Positions 1-10,900 of a DNA stretch of 64,000 nt are shown one piece after another (the stretch's first letter is position 1; each line of letters starts with the position of its first letter). The DNA comes from Cristatella mucedo (taxonomy: Eukaryota; Bryozoa; Phylactolaemata; Cristatellidae), in assembly GCA_009760855.2 (NCBI GenBank), contig WPIO01000008.1:7372501-7436500 (forward strand), in the 5' to 3' direction. Below the pieces are notes generated by a model. The model made no database searches. It had not been told where the DNA came from and was given only the letters and a program-made list of their open reading frames with translations. Position numbers and translations under genes: made by a program.

Positions 1-138
1 AAGGCACTCGCCTCTCACTGCCAAGGTCGTCGGTTCGAGTCCTGTGCTGAGCAATCCCCTATTGCCCACGGCTTGCGGTGGTAATTGCCATTGAAGCTCT
101 TCTGAAGCTATATAAATGAGGCTGTGTAATCAGCTAAC
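1..138 (+). repeat. SINE-A variant, tRNA-derived, cut by window edge
   Basis: The sequence contains a pol III B-box-like GGTTCGAGTCC and then the SINE-A body (GGCTTGCGGTGGTAATTGCC). It ends in the typical tail (GAGGCTGTGTAATCAGCTA). It is more diverged than the other SINE-A copies, and the 5' end lies outside the window. Confidence 0.6.
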
Positions 139-271
139 GTTTAACCTTTAACTTTTAGTCATGGTGCTCTATCGGCAGAGTAGTCATATGTGGGCTCACT
201 GTAATAGTGGGGGTAGACAATGGTAGATGTTCACAGGTCATGCTCAGCTTGGCAGCAATGGTTCTTGGCTT

Positions 272-441
272 GGTGAGCCGTAATGGCTCACTAGGTAAGG
301 CGGTTGCTTTTCACGACCTCGGCCCCAAGGTCGTGGGTTCGAATCCTGCAGTGGGCGATCCTCTATCGCCACTACAAGCGGTGGTGATAGCCGTAAAGGC
401 TCTTCTGTCGCTATACAAAAAGAGGCTGTTCAATCAGCTAG
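272..441 (+). repeat. SINE-A copy (tRNA-derived SINE)
   Basis: The tRNA-like head contains GGTTCGAATCC (B box). The body is GCGGTGGTGATAGCCGTAAA and the tail is AAAAAGAGGCTGTTCAATCA. The same unit recurs at about 1771, 2098, 35178, 40263 and 43281 on both strands, which shows it is dispersed. Confidence 0.85.
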
Positions 442-950
442 TCTTTTTTTTGGGTGCCCTCTTCCTCATTGGTACATTCGTACATTCCTCACGAGTAATA
501 AGGATGCGTCGATGCAGCTATAGTAGCTGAGCCAATGATGCTAGCTGCCAGAGGCTCACGGCCTACTCTCCCTGTCTGTCGTGCACCATGAGCCGCTGAC
601 GTATAGCTCTGCCGGTCTGCCACACTGCAACACTTGCCGAGTGATCATCGGTCAGCTGCGGTCGTTTGCATGCACATCATTGCAGGCACCTCACCGCTCA
701 CCCTTGGTCTTTGCTGGTGCCTTTGATGCCGATACATTCTGCAGCCTTGTCGCTCCATGAATCTGATTTCAAGCCGTGTGTGGCAATAGCTACGCTATGC
801 TATAGCCATATTTTGGTAGACTGTGTTGCGTGGCCAGTGGCGAAGCCAGGCAGAGGGCTGGGGGCATTTCCTCCAACCTACCTTTAGCGGGGCAGCGACC
901 TGACCCGTGCTGCCACTGTTTCTATGCCCTCTCACACAAATTATGTCCTA
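442..950. other. no gene recognised
   Basis: The stretch is short open frames only, without splice-flanked coding signal or recognisable repeat. It separates two SINE copies. Confidence 0.4.
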
Positions 951-1077
951 CTGGTTAAGGTGCTCGCCTCGACCAAGGTCAAGATGAATATATTTGAGGA
1001 CCGAGGTCGTGGCTCGAGTCCTGAGGTATGTGTGAAGCGCCCGAATGGAGGTTGAGGTATATAGCACTATACAAATG

Positions 1078-1078
<1 letters not shown>
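951..1078 (+). repeat. SINE-B copy (tRNA-derived SINE)
   Basis: The head GGTTAAGGTGCTCGCCTCGA is followed by a B-box-like GGCTCGAGTCC. The tail AGCACTATACAAATGAATTA runs straight into a (TA)n tract, as in other SINE-B copies. Confidence 0.7.

Positions 1079-1118
<40 letters not shown>
1077..1118. repeat. (TA)n microsatellite
   Basis: About 20 TA units directly follow the 3' end of a SINE-B copy, so the tract probably grew from the SINE tail. Confidence 0.9.
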
Positions 1119-1121
<3 letters not shown>

Positions 1122-1770
1122 TATATACTCTTTCACTCGATGAGCAACCGCCGAGTTCTGTCGAATAAACACTTTGACTGTTTACTATAATTTTTTTATT
1201 ACTTTCGGGTCTTGTCCCCTACATGAAAATCTTGCTGGTCTCGCCCCAGTAAAAAATCCTGGCTCCGCCTGTGAGTGGCTGTGTGCTTTTGAGCCTTTGG
1301 TTAACTCAGCCCATTATTGTCATAAATTAATTTGCATCGTTCTTAATTGCACGTGTTATTCTAGCCTGTCCAGCATCGAGCTTGCTTTGGTGTCAATGAT
1401 CTAGCATGCTTTGTCAGCATCATGCATAGTTGCCATGTTTGGTTTATCTTATTTGCTTTGTAGATGTGTCACTCCCGTCGGCTACTTAGGGGTGGATAGC
1501 ATCGTAAAGCTAGGTTTGCAGTGCATGGAAAATGTGAGTATGCACAGGGCTAGTGGCATGTAAGTGCACATTTCACCAGTCAGTAGCTCTGCCCGGCTAA
1601 CAATTTCTTTGTGAACGCAGCACAGTGAACATGTCAACTAGTCGCACAGCCCAGCTGCTGGCCACAGCTTGTGTGCCACAGCTGACTGCTAGCAAAAAGG
1701 CAAATAATAAAGTGCATACATCCTAGAAGTAAGTAGCTAGGCAGTCATACAGAAAGCAGCTTCATTGATG
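1119..1770. other. no gene recognised
   Basis: This is AT-moderate intergenic DNA. I see no convincing exon, RNA gene or dispersed repeat in it. Confidence 0.4.
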
Positions 1771-1938
1771 ATGAGCCGTGATGGCACACTAGGTAAGGCG
1801 GTTGCTTTCATGACCTCGGTCCCGAAGTCGTGGGTTCGATTCCTGTGGTGGGCGATCCTTTATCGCCACTGCAAGCGGTGGTGATAGCCGTCAAGGCACT
1901 TCTGTCGCTATACAAAAAGAGGCTGTTTAAGCAGCTAG
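1771..1938 (+). repeat. SINE-A copy
   Basis: It is near full length: GAGCCGTGATGGCACACTAG at the head, GGTTCGATTCC as B box, and GAGGCTGTTTAAGCAGCTAG at the tail. It lies only about 160 bp from an opposite-strand copy at 2098. Confidence 0.85.
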
Positions 1939-2097
1939 AATTTAAGCAACCAGCAAGAGGTGAGCATTGTTGTGTTTACATATTGACTGCATCTGTTTGC
2001 ATTTTTTTCATGAAGCAGCTTGGGCACCTGTGGCTTTCTTGGGGGTGGCAGGTGGCTAACCTTTTGAGAGCTCAGATCCGGTATAGATAAAAAAATC

Positions 2098-2267
2098 CTA
2101 GCTGATTGAACAGCCTCTTTTTGTATAGCGACAGAAGAGCCTTTACGGCTATCACCACCGCTTGCAGTGGCGATAAAGAATCGCCCACCGCAGGAATCGA
2201 ACCCCCCCACCTCGGGACCGAGGTCGTGAAAGCAACCGCCTTACCTGGTGTGCCATCACGGCTCACC
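2098..2267 (-). repeat. SINE-A copy, inverted
   Basis: Reverse-complement SINE-A, running from the tail end (CTAGCTGATTGAACAGCCTC) to the head end (TGCCATCACGGCTCACC). With the + copy at 1771-1938 it forms an inverted repeat with a spacer of about 160 bp. Confidence 0.85.
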
Positions 2268-2925
2268 AGCACGCACAAGGACCAGCCTGATACACTGTGG
2301 AAGCCCAATGACGTCTTTAGCACCTGAAATTTAATGATTTTGTGGTTGCAACTGTTTTGAACTGGTAGACTATGTTGTGCCTAGGAGTTTGCAAGCATCC
2401 TAATTTCGTATAATCCAGCAACATGGCCACAATTTTTATGCTCATGTGAATTTAAGCACCTAAATAAAGTCACTGAACATTGCTGTGGCACTGTCTACTG
2501 AAAGTTGCTGCAACTTCGACCTTTACCGTCAGCCACAGTTGCCATTCTCCTATAGCTACGTGCGACCGACCGTGCCAATGTGACAAACATTTAAACATGG
2601 CTTTAAACATCGAAAGCTTGTCAACGAGCCAGGCAACAAGACTTGCCTTCAGAAATTTAAAGGTTTGCAAGTAAAATTTGGGAAATTTTGCAAGTGCCCA
2701 CTGTGGATATTGACATTTTCGTGTGTTAGGATAATCTGTTCAGGTTGTATGGCCTCACTCGGCAGATTGCCACGATTTCATAATTCAGCTGGTAGTATTT
2801 GTTTTAAGCTGGTCTTGCAGTGACCAGCACACTGCCTTGGTACTAGATGTGAGCTGGCATCCCCAGCAATAGTCAACCGGAAATTGGCATTGTGAAATGA
2901 AGTCACCGTGCCCTCTTAATCTGTG
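2268..2925. other. no gene recognised
   Basis: No splice-flanked open frame and no repeat is recognised between the SINE pair and the first LINE-C copy. Confidence 0.4.
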
Positions 2926-3895
2926 AATAATAATAATAATAATAATATTGCACTTGATAAAGCGCCCTCAGAGAACTTAATCTCTTTCTAGGCGCTTTAC
3001 ATTTGCTGCAAAGTGATACGCAATAGAATAGTAAGTAAAATCATGCTTGAAAAACAAACAAAATGAATAACATGTTTAGGGGTTACATGCACTGGGTCAG
3101 CATGCAAATGTGGTTAGTGGCAGCATGCACAGTGTCAGCACGCATAAGCACATCGAGGACGAATCACAAGGACTCACTAAATGCTGTCCTAAATAGGTGT
3201 GTTTTTAAGTTTCTTTTAAATGTGGTCAGGTCAGGGGATGTTCTGATGCAGGTCGGGAGGGAGTTCCAGGCTGTGGGAGCATACGAGCTAAATGCACGGT
3301 CTCCAAAGGATTTAAGGTTTGTACGAGGTATTTCTAGACTGTTGGATTCAGAAAAGCGAGTGGTACGATGCTTTGCCTGATGGGGTAGTATATCTGAAAG
3401 ATAGGCTGGAGCCATAGAATGAAGAGACCTAAAAGTGAGCGACAAAACCTTGAAGTCAATCCGTTGCTTGACTGGTAACCAGTGCAGGTCGGCAAGAAGT
3501 GGAGTAATGTGGCAACTGCGATGCTCACGACAGACAAGCCTAGCTGCAGAGCTTTGCACCAGCTGCAATCGCCTGATCGCACATGCTGGTAGGCCAGTAA
3601 GCAGTAAGTTGCAGAAGTCGAGACGAGATGTCACGAATGCATGGACCAACTTGGACGTGGTATCCTTATCTAAACAAGCCCTAATTTTAGCAATGTTATG
3701 AAGCTGAAAATAGGCTGATTTGAGTGTGGAGCTGATGTGGTCGTCTAACGAGAGGTCGCTTTGGAATATGACACCTAGATTTCGAGCTGATTCAACTGGG
3801 AATATGCTGGCAGAGCCAGTTTTGAAAGTCAGCCTTTCCAATTTCTGAATAACACTAGGTTTGCCCATAACTAGTAAGTTAGTTTTATGAAGGCG
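2926..3895 (-). mobile_element. LINE-C (CR1/L2-type) 5'-truncated copy
   Basis: The reverse strand encodes the C-terminal part of a CR1/L2-type LINE polymerase over about 230 residues (frame 3164-3913). Visible blocks are SRLDFCNLLLTGLPACAIRR, HITPLLADLHWLPVKQRIDF and WNSLPTCIRTSPDLTTFKRN. It ends in a 3' UTR with the conserved hairpin and an ATT-repeat tail at 2926. Endonuclease and reverse transcriptase core are absent, as expected for a 5'-truncated insertion. The family assignment rests on this C-terminal block alone. Confidence 0.8.
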
Positions 3896-4124
3896 GCATG
3901 CTTGTAGGGCCAAGGCTGTGGCTACCGTGGGCTGGGGGTGAGGCCGACTTTAAGCATGGCCTCCTCCTCTCAGCTCTCATTGCCCAAGGGTCACTCCTGA
4001 ACGGGCGGTTCTGTGCGATTAGCCACCATCGTGGGATTGCAGGTTCTCGGAAAATGCACCAAGCCACGTCAATTCAGCCATTTCAAGGGGCCACCATGAG
4101 CAGGATTGCTGTGTGTGTGTGTTC

Positions 4125-4640
4125 ATGAGTAACATATGTTGAGATGGAGTGTTGTCTATAGCGCACTCGTAGCCAAAGTGGCGTTTGATATGCATATCAA
4201 AGCCAACGGTCTTTGTCTCACACGACTACGGGGAGCTGAGAAGCATAGCAAAGTCAAGACAGTTGCGGAAGTTAATAAATCGCATGGAAGTAGCAGAGTT
4301 GTACGGCTGGAAAGGATACACCGAACCGAGGGCGGTGGAAGGAAAGAGTCGCAGCATCAGAATCATAGGAGCCAGTTCACTGCCTAGCACTCGGAGTGCA
4401 AAAGCTCTTGTTGTCAACAGTTTTTAAGTGAAAAAACAGAACAGCTAATTCATTGTCCTGTCATTACATTAATGCTTGACGAGGCTGACAAGCATGAAGC
4501 AGTTTAGCTAGATACAGAGGAGTCGAGAAGCCACTCCGATGGGCCTTGCGGGTTCAAGAGAAGAAATATGAGAACTAAGAGAAGAATAAGTCTTAGGAGA
4601 AATTTTGCTCTGTAAATCCATCGATCAATGGGAAGCCGAT
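4125..4640 (-). mobile_element. LINE-D remnant
   Basis: Diverged match to the LINE-D 3' region seen better at 24400-24900. It shares blocks such as TATAGCGCACTCGTAGCC, GAGAAGCATAGCAAAGTCA and ACAGCTAATTCATTGTCC. Frames are broken. Confidence 0.6.
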
Positions 4641-4846
4641 GCAGCTCCTTTTACATAGCAGATGCGCGACTGAATTTGTTTGATTCAAAGACCAAGCTTA
4701 GCACATTAAGTGTTATATGCATAGCTTTTTTTTGTTGTGCAGCATGTAGTGCTGCAGCTGCAGCAATGAGCGCTGCCCGTTTTCGTTTGCACGCGACTTG
4801 CGGTGAGGCCTCTTCTAGCCCGATGCGCCATTTGCACACCTTGCAG

Positions 4847-4924
4847 CTGAGAAGCGTCATTCACGAGCTGGGTCACGTGCTCGGCCTGGATCACGAGCAC
4901 CAGCACCCGGACAGGCAGCTGACG
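4847..4924 (+). CDS. astacin exon: zinc-binding helix
   Basis: The 78-nt exon has acceptor CACACCTTGCAG and donor GTGTGTAG, and is phase 0 at both ends. It encodes LRSVIHELGHVLGLDHEH and then QHPDRQLT. The three zinc-ligand histidines and the catalytic Glu are all present. The next exon continues IYKENV, giving the family pattern PDR-x-x-I-x-x-x-x-NV. No key residue is lost here. Confidence 0.85.
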
Positions 4925-7900
4925 GTGTGTAGCTGCAGACTTATCGCTAGAATCTCCTTTGCCGGGCTGCTTCGCAGGGTGCTCGGCTCTCGGCTGCAGT
5001 TGTGCAATGGCTGCTGACATCCTAGGCCAATGCATCAGTGCGGATTGCTCATCGCAAGAGCAAGCTGCCTCGATGCTCACCCAGTAACGCATAGTTTTCA
5101 GATTTATAAGGAAAACGTGGTCTTCGAAATGCTGCCCTTCTTCGATGCGTTCAACAGGACTTCTGTCAATACATTTGGCATTCCGTACGACCCGCTTAGC
5201 ATCATGCACTATGGAAGCAAAGTGAGTGCATGTACCAAACAGCACCGGCTTGCCGTATTACCTGAGGCCGGCCAATCTCACTAGAGTTTGAGTATTACTC
5301 ATTTTTTTGCAGTCCCTGTGTTATTTGAGTTCCACACAGCCACTGCAGCGATGGGCACGTATTGGTTGCTGCATCGTTTAGATTGACGCTCCTGGCACCC
5401 ACGAGACTGGCATCTCACGGGTGCTGCTATAAAGCTACTTCATCCAGTTATGAGAGCAGTGAGACTGTGTCGATACCTTCAACCTTTAGCTAGTGTGAGA
5501 GAGGATTTGTCAAAGAGCAGTGAAGATGACAACTCTTGGTCGAGGCATTGATCAAGAGAGGCGCTGATGTAGATTTCATTGAAAAAGAAAAAGCAGAATC
5601 CCATCATATTCCCATCGATTGGAGGGCTAAGTAAAGGCAAATCTGGGAGCAAATCTCACTACTTCCACGAACACCCGAATGGGCGTTGAGGGTTATCTCC
5701 CTCAAGTTCAGGATTGGTTCATCTAGCATCACTCTAGTGACGTCTGCCTGAAATCTGGGCATACTATTTCAAAACGATTTGTCATGTGATGAGCATACGG
5801 CCTCCGCTGTGAAGTTGACCTACTTTAAGCTAAGGAGCATTGATGGAATCATGGCCTGCTTAGCCGGCAGTACGACAGCCAAACTATTTCACGAGTTTTT
5901 ATCTAGATTATTGTATCTGTCTTGATTACTGCAATTCCCTTATTTGGGACTCCTGGGGTGTGCCCTTAAACGTCTGCAGCTGATGCAAACCCAGCAGCTC
6001 GGTTGGTCTGTCATTAACGGCATACTTGCCATATCACAGCACTTCTGCAGGAGCTTCACTGGCTCCCTATCAAGCATCAAATCAATTTCAAGATCTTTAA
6101 TCTGGCTTACAGGGCACTTTACTTGCTAGCACCAACCTACCTGTCCGACCTTGCTGCCTCGTGGGTGCTGCACTGGTATCACGGCTCCTCGGCTGCCACT
6201 CTTCTAGCTGCTAATCGCACTATAGAGCAATCAATCTTTTAGTGATTTGACCATGAGTACGTAAGCATCATAAGTCTGGAACTAGTGGCCGGCTTCTGTC
6301 CCCATCTGGATTGACTTTGCTTCATTTAAGTGTCAGCTAAAGAAGCATCTCTTTTGTTCTGCCTTCCCCACGTTCTGGTGAGCTTAACTTTTTGTTTTGG
6401 TGTGTGATTTCCATGCTTTCTCGTGCATGATTGAATGCATGTTATTGAACAGGGTTCCTACTAAACACCGGTCCAGAGCATCTTCTTTTTTGCTATTTCA
6501 TGTTGGTCTAAGCTTGATACTTACATGCTTTTTGCATACCTTGCTTGTCGTTATAAATTTGGATATTGCTTCTCTTGAAGCAAGTTGAGAAGCACCGGCT
6601 TAGAGATTTGGTTCACTTTTGGTTCTATACAAGCGACTTATTATTATTATTGCCATTAAAGACAAGTGTGACTTTATTATGTCGAGTACTCACTGTGCGG
6701 CAGTTTAGTGGCCATCCTCATACGTTGACGGGATGGCAGTAAAGTCGTGAGGCTTGTCTGTTGTCTGGATTATAAAGACAGCTTGACAAACATCGACCGG
6801 GTGCTATCAGCTGACGGTTCACTGCAGCTCACCGTGAAAGACCTCCTAGGAGTTAGAGAAGAAAATGCTGTCACATTCACTTGACACTGCAATGGCCGAT
6901 TTGTGGTTGTTCTGTGTAGAAAGCAGGGCATCAGAGGCTCCATGTCCGGTTTAGGTTGCAGATAATGGATAATCTGGTCCTCCCACGTAAGTCATCCTGT
7001 CCTTGCCCGGAGATAGTCGTTGATGCAGCTGAAGGCGTACGTTTTAAATCGACTTTCATTTTTACTCAGAAGATGCTGCCGAAGTCGAAAAATGCTATAT
7101 CGTATGTCTGCTAGAGGGAGACTTCATAGAGAGACTGCTTGCACATGCTAGACATGCTCCTCGGCACCCAGACTTTGCACTGCCCTGTGTTTGCAGCTAT
7201 TTTACCAGAACCTCTTAAGTATTCGGCAACTGAAGTGAGTAAAAGTACAGTTTGGCTACTGTGCCTAATGTAGATTGGAGAAAGTGTACTTCCTTCTGCA
7301 GTCACCCTGGTTTGGCCCAGGGGTAATGATGCTTGCCTTTAACCACCACCAAGATTGCTGGCTCGATCCCTGTGACATTTGTAAAGCACCTGGATAGAGA
7401 TTAATTTCTTTTGGGGCATCACGCAAATGAATTATATATTATATTTGGTGTTTCTAGGCACGAACCTTGAGTACACATACCATTGAAAGACCATAAGCGG
7501 CTTCGTGCAGAAAAAACCAAGCTCGAGTCTTCCGGTAGTGCTCGTGTATGCATGCACATTCGGACATGCTGCACCGAGCAAACTGGGGTCTCCTGATGCT
7601 AGCAGTGCGCATTTTTGGTAACCCTGACCTGCAATGAATGTAGCCCTAGCAAATGGCTACTGGCAGCCAATCATGCCCTCTTTCCCTATAAACATCTGCA
7701 AGCCGATCGGCTCTTCCAGTAACCGTTGTCGCTGTAAAAGGGCTTCGACCTGTCTGTGCTTTGACGATGCCCTTTTTTGTTCTTCTTTTTGTTCTTCTCT
7801 TTTTTGTTCCTTCTTTGCTCTAGCGATCTCACCTTCAAAGCTAGAATGGATGCGCCTATCTGTTTTACTGTGTTTGACAGTGGCTGTGGTAGTGGAAGCA

Positions 7901-10900
7901 TCGAAAGACGAGCGAGTTGCACGAAGCAAAGGGCATGGGGGTCAGAAGGCAAAGAGGTCAAGCGTTTCGGCCACATGATTAAAATCTATATGGTTTTCAA
8001 ACCTGCATTCCTTTGATTACCGTCGGCATCTCGAAGATGATAAGAAAAGCTTTTTTTGATATACTTTCCGAAGATGCACCAGCATAACACCAGATTACGG
8101 CTTGGTCGAAACGTTCGATTGCATCCCTCGGAGCAACCTCGAGGAGTGGTCGCAGTTGGCGTCTCCCACTAGGTCAAGGTTTGGTGGCTCCTCTGTGGTT
8201 CGTTATTATCGATATCTGAAACACCACAGTCAGCCTCTGCGCTAATGCAAGGCACGACTTTTCCCCTGGCAGCATGCAGCCTAGCATCCATCTCATCCAT
8301 CCATCTCATCCATCCATCTTATCCATCCATCCTGCTGCTTAGGGCTGATTGGCACCGGCTGACTGGCAGAGCAGCACCTGCTGTGCTGCTCTCGAATCGT
8401 GCTGTCTCTGCAACGTTTCTCACTCGTAGGCTTTCTCCAGGAACGGGCAGCCGACGATGAAATACAACAATACCGTCATCAACGCGCTCATGGGCTGGAC
8501 AAACAGCCCTTCTTCTTTGTCCGACATCCCCGCCGTCCGTCAGCTCTACGGCTGCGTAAGTCTGGTCATGCAACTGATTCTGGATATGGGAAGCTGGAGC
8601 TGCCACACGATCGGCTTCGGCAGTACCCGTGCCACTCGATCTCTGCAGCAGCACTTGCTAACCGTGATGTCGAGCTCTGTGTGTGCAGTTAGACCAGGGG
8701 CAGAGGGAGGGGGAGTGTGTGACAGCTGGGTGGCACCCACTTTGTCTAGCAGCCATTGTCCTTCACCTTTGCTGGTCACGCCCACAAGCCGTCTGATAGT
8801 CTACGTCGGCCAATAGGCAAGAATGTAAGCTTTTTCTTCTAAAGAGTGCAGTTCTGATATCTCTGTTGCCATACCTGTTGCCTCTAGAGTTAGCTGTTCA
8901 TGGTAGAAGATCTTGGCTTTGCATTTGTAAGGTTACACCGAACGTCGATCCGGCTCTGATTGGTAGTGAATCACACTAGATTGCCGTACTCCTGCTTTGG
9001 GGTAGACTTATATTCATGCATTATGTTATAGTTGTAGCTTGCATGCAGGATGTCGTTGGTTCTGTTGGTATTTTCTTTGACCCGTTCAACTGTGTAGCCT
9101 ACCCAATGCAGCAGGCTGCAATCTGATTCAGATTGCATCATGATACCTGAATGTGTACATCATGCCAAATGGCATCGAGCATGTTCATGCTCGATGTCGG
9201 ACCTCAGCTTTCGGTGTGACACGCTGTCTTGCCGTTTCTAGCCACAAGACAGCCCTCTTCCGAATTATGGCATAGGTTAGTATCGTCATCACATAGTGGC
9301 CGTCAGAGCGGCGGGTCACGTGCAGCGGCTGCAGTGCCGACTCCGGCACGTGTTCGTGGCCGATTTACCTCTCTGAACAAGATCAATTGTACCTTTCCAG
9401 AGTGCAAAGACTACGATCAGAACTGTGCTAGGATTGGTTCAAACATTTGCACAATTACACCCGACTGGGCCGCATCAACGTGCCTTGTGACATGCGGTCT
9501 CTGCAGCAATGTTGGCGACTTGATTGGTAAGTGCATCGGCTGTGTGGTCATAGATATACATGGATATCTATAAAGAGGCATATGATAGATATGGAGGCTT
9601 AATCTACTTTAAGACAATCGTCTCTGTCGTTTGAATTTCTGTAGCATGCATCCAATGGGTGAAGACGGATCAGCATTTGTTACACGTTTGGTGGTCCAAG
9701 ACCACTTGACCACTTCAGAAAGGCTCACTAGGGGGACCTAGGTTTGCTCAGAGAAGTGGAGTCACCGTGAAACAGGTGCGCTTGCCATCATAGTTCAATA
9801 CTCCTGGCTCCTCCATACCTAGCTGAACTGCTGCACCAGTTCAGTCTCCTCGTACCCTCAGGTGAACAATAAATGAACAATGAATAATAAATGAACAATA
9901 TGAATAATAAATTAGCTGTGCCATGTCTCCGCCTAAAGACCGTTGGCGACAGGAGCTTTGCTCTGCAGGTCTCAAGACTGCGAAACTAAATTCCACAGTG
10001 CGCAACGACATCTACTCTCCTGCTGCCGATTATGGCACATCCTTTCCAGCGGTCCTGAGCTGCTACTTCCAAGCTAGCTGGTTTGGTCCAGCGGTTAAGG
10101 TGCTCGCCCCGACCAAGGTCTGACTGAGATCGTGGGCTCGAGCCCGAGGCACATGTGAAACGCCTGAATAGAGATCAAGTTCTCTTGGGGTGCTATACAA
10201 ATTATTTATATATTTACTCACTACCTCAACTGCCCTCCTGACTCGGCTATGCTTCTCACTTTCTCTTTGTTGTGTGAAACGAAGTCTGTTGGCCACCGAA
10301 TGCACACCGAAAGCCGCCCTGGCTCTGAGTGTGCTATAGAAAACTCTCCTGCATAGCACACGCTTAGTCTCTGTGGAGTTACAGACGGAGATACACTGCA
10401 TTACATTACCAGGAATTCACTAAGGAGATGCTGAATCTTTCTTCATCTGGTTTGCAAGTAATGAGCTCAGGCTTTACTTTGAGCTTACGTCCTAGTGCCA
10501 TCAATCAAAGTAAATAGGCAGCTAACTGCTTGGAGACGATCTGTATGCATGGGACACTGATAGTAACTGATGGCAGGTGGGGCAGACCTGTCGACAGAAA
10601 GAGGCGTATCCTGAAGGAGGAAGAATCAGAAAGGCTGGATGGAGGATCGGGAAGCTAGCGGAAGTAGAGCGAGCTGTGTCGTCCGCCTGCTGTTCGACCT
10701 TGCATTCATCATAGCGACGTCAGCAAATCGAGCTCGAGTTTCTGCAATGATTTCAAAGATCCGCATGGTGACCAGATTCAAGCTCTGCCTTTTTTATGCC
10801 GCCACCTACCTCTTGTCGAGTGCAGGCATCTTGTCTGTCATATCAGCATATGGTCACTGGCGCCGAGCCATATGTTCGACCGTGCTTGAATGCCCGACCC

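Noticed and set aside
1-138. Functional tRNA gene at the left edge and at other SINE heads
   Set aside because: The cloverleaf is not complete, the same sequence recurs with a common non-tRNA body, and copies vary in the acceptor region. These are SINEs.
4730-4800. 60-nt piece upstream of the astacin zinc-helix exon, with a very good acceptor (TTTTTTGTTGTGCAG) and donor (GTGAGGCC)
   Set aside because: In the phase needed to join exon 4847 it contains an in-frame TGA, so it cannot be a coding exon of this gene as read.
4560-4845. Alanine- and cysteine-rich + frame before the zinc-helix exon as an N-terminal astacin exon
   Set aside because: It shows none of the expected conserved blocks (the Cys-Trp/Tyr or GGxQ segments) and is continuous with the intron.
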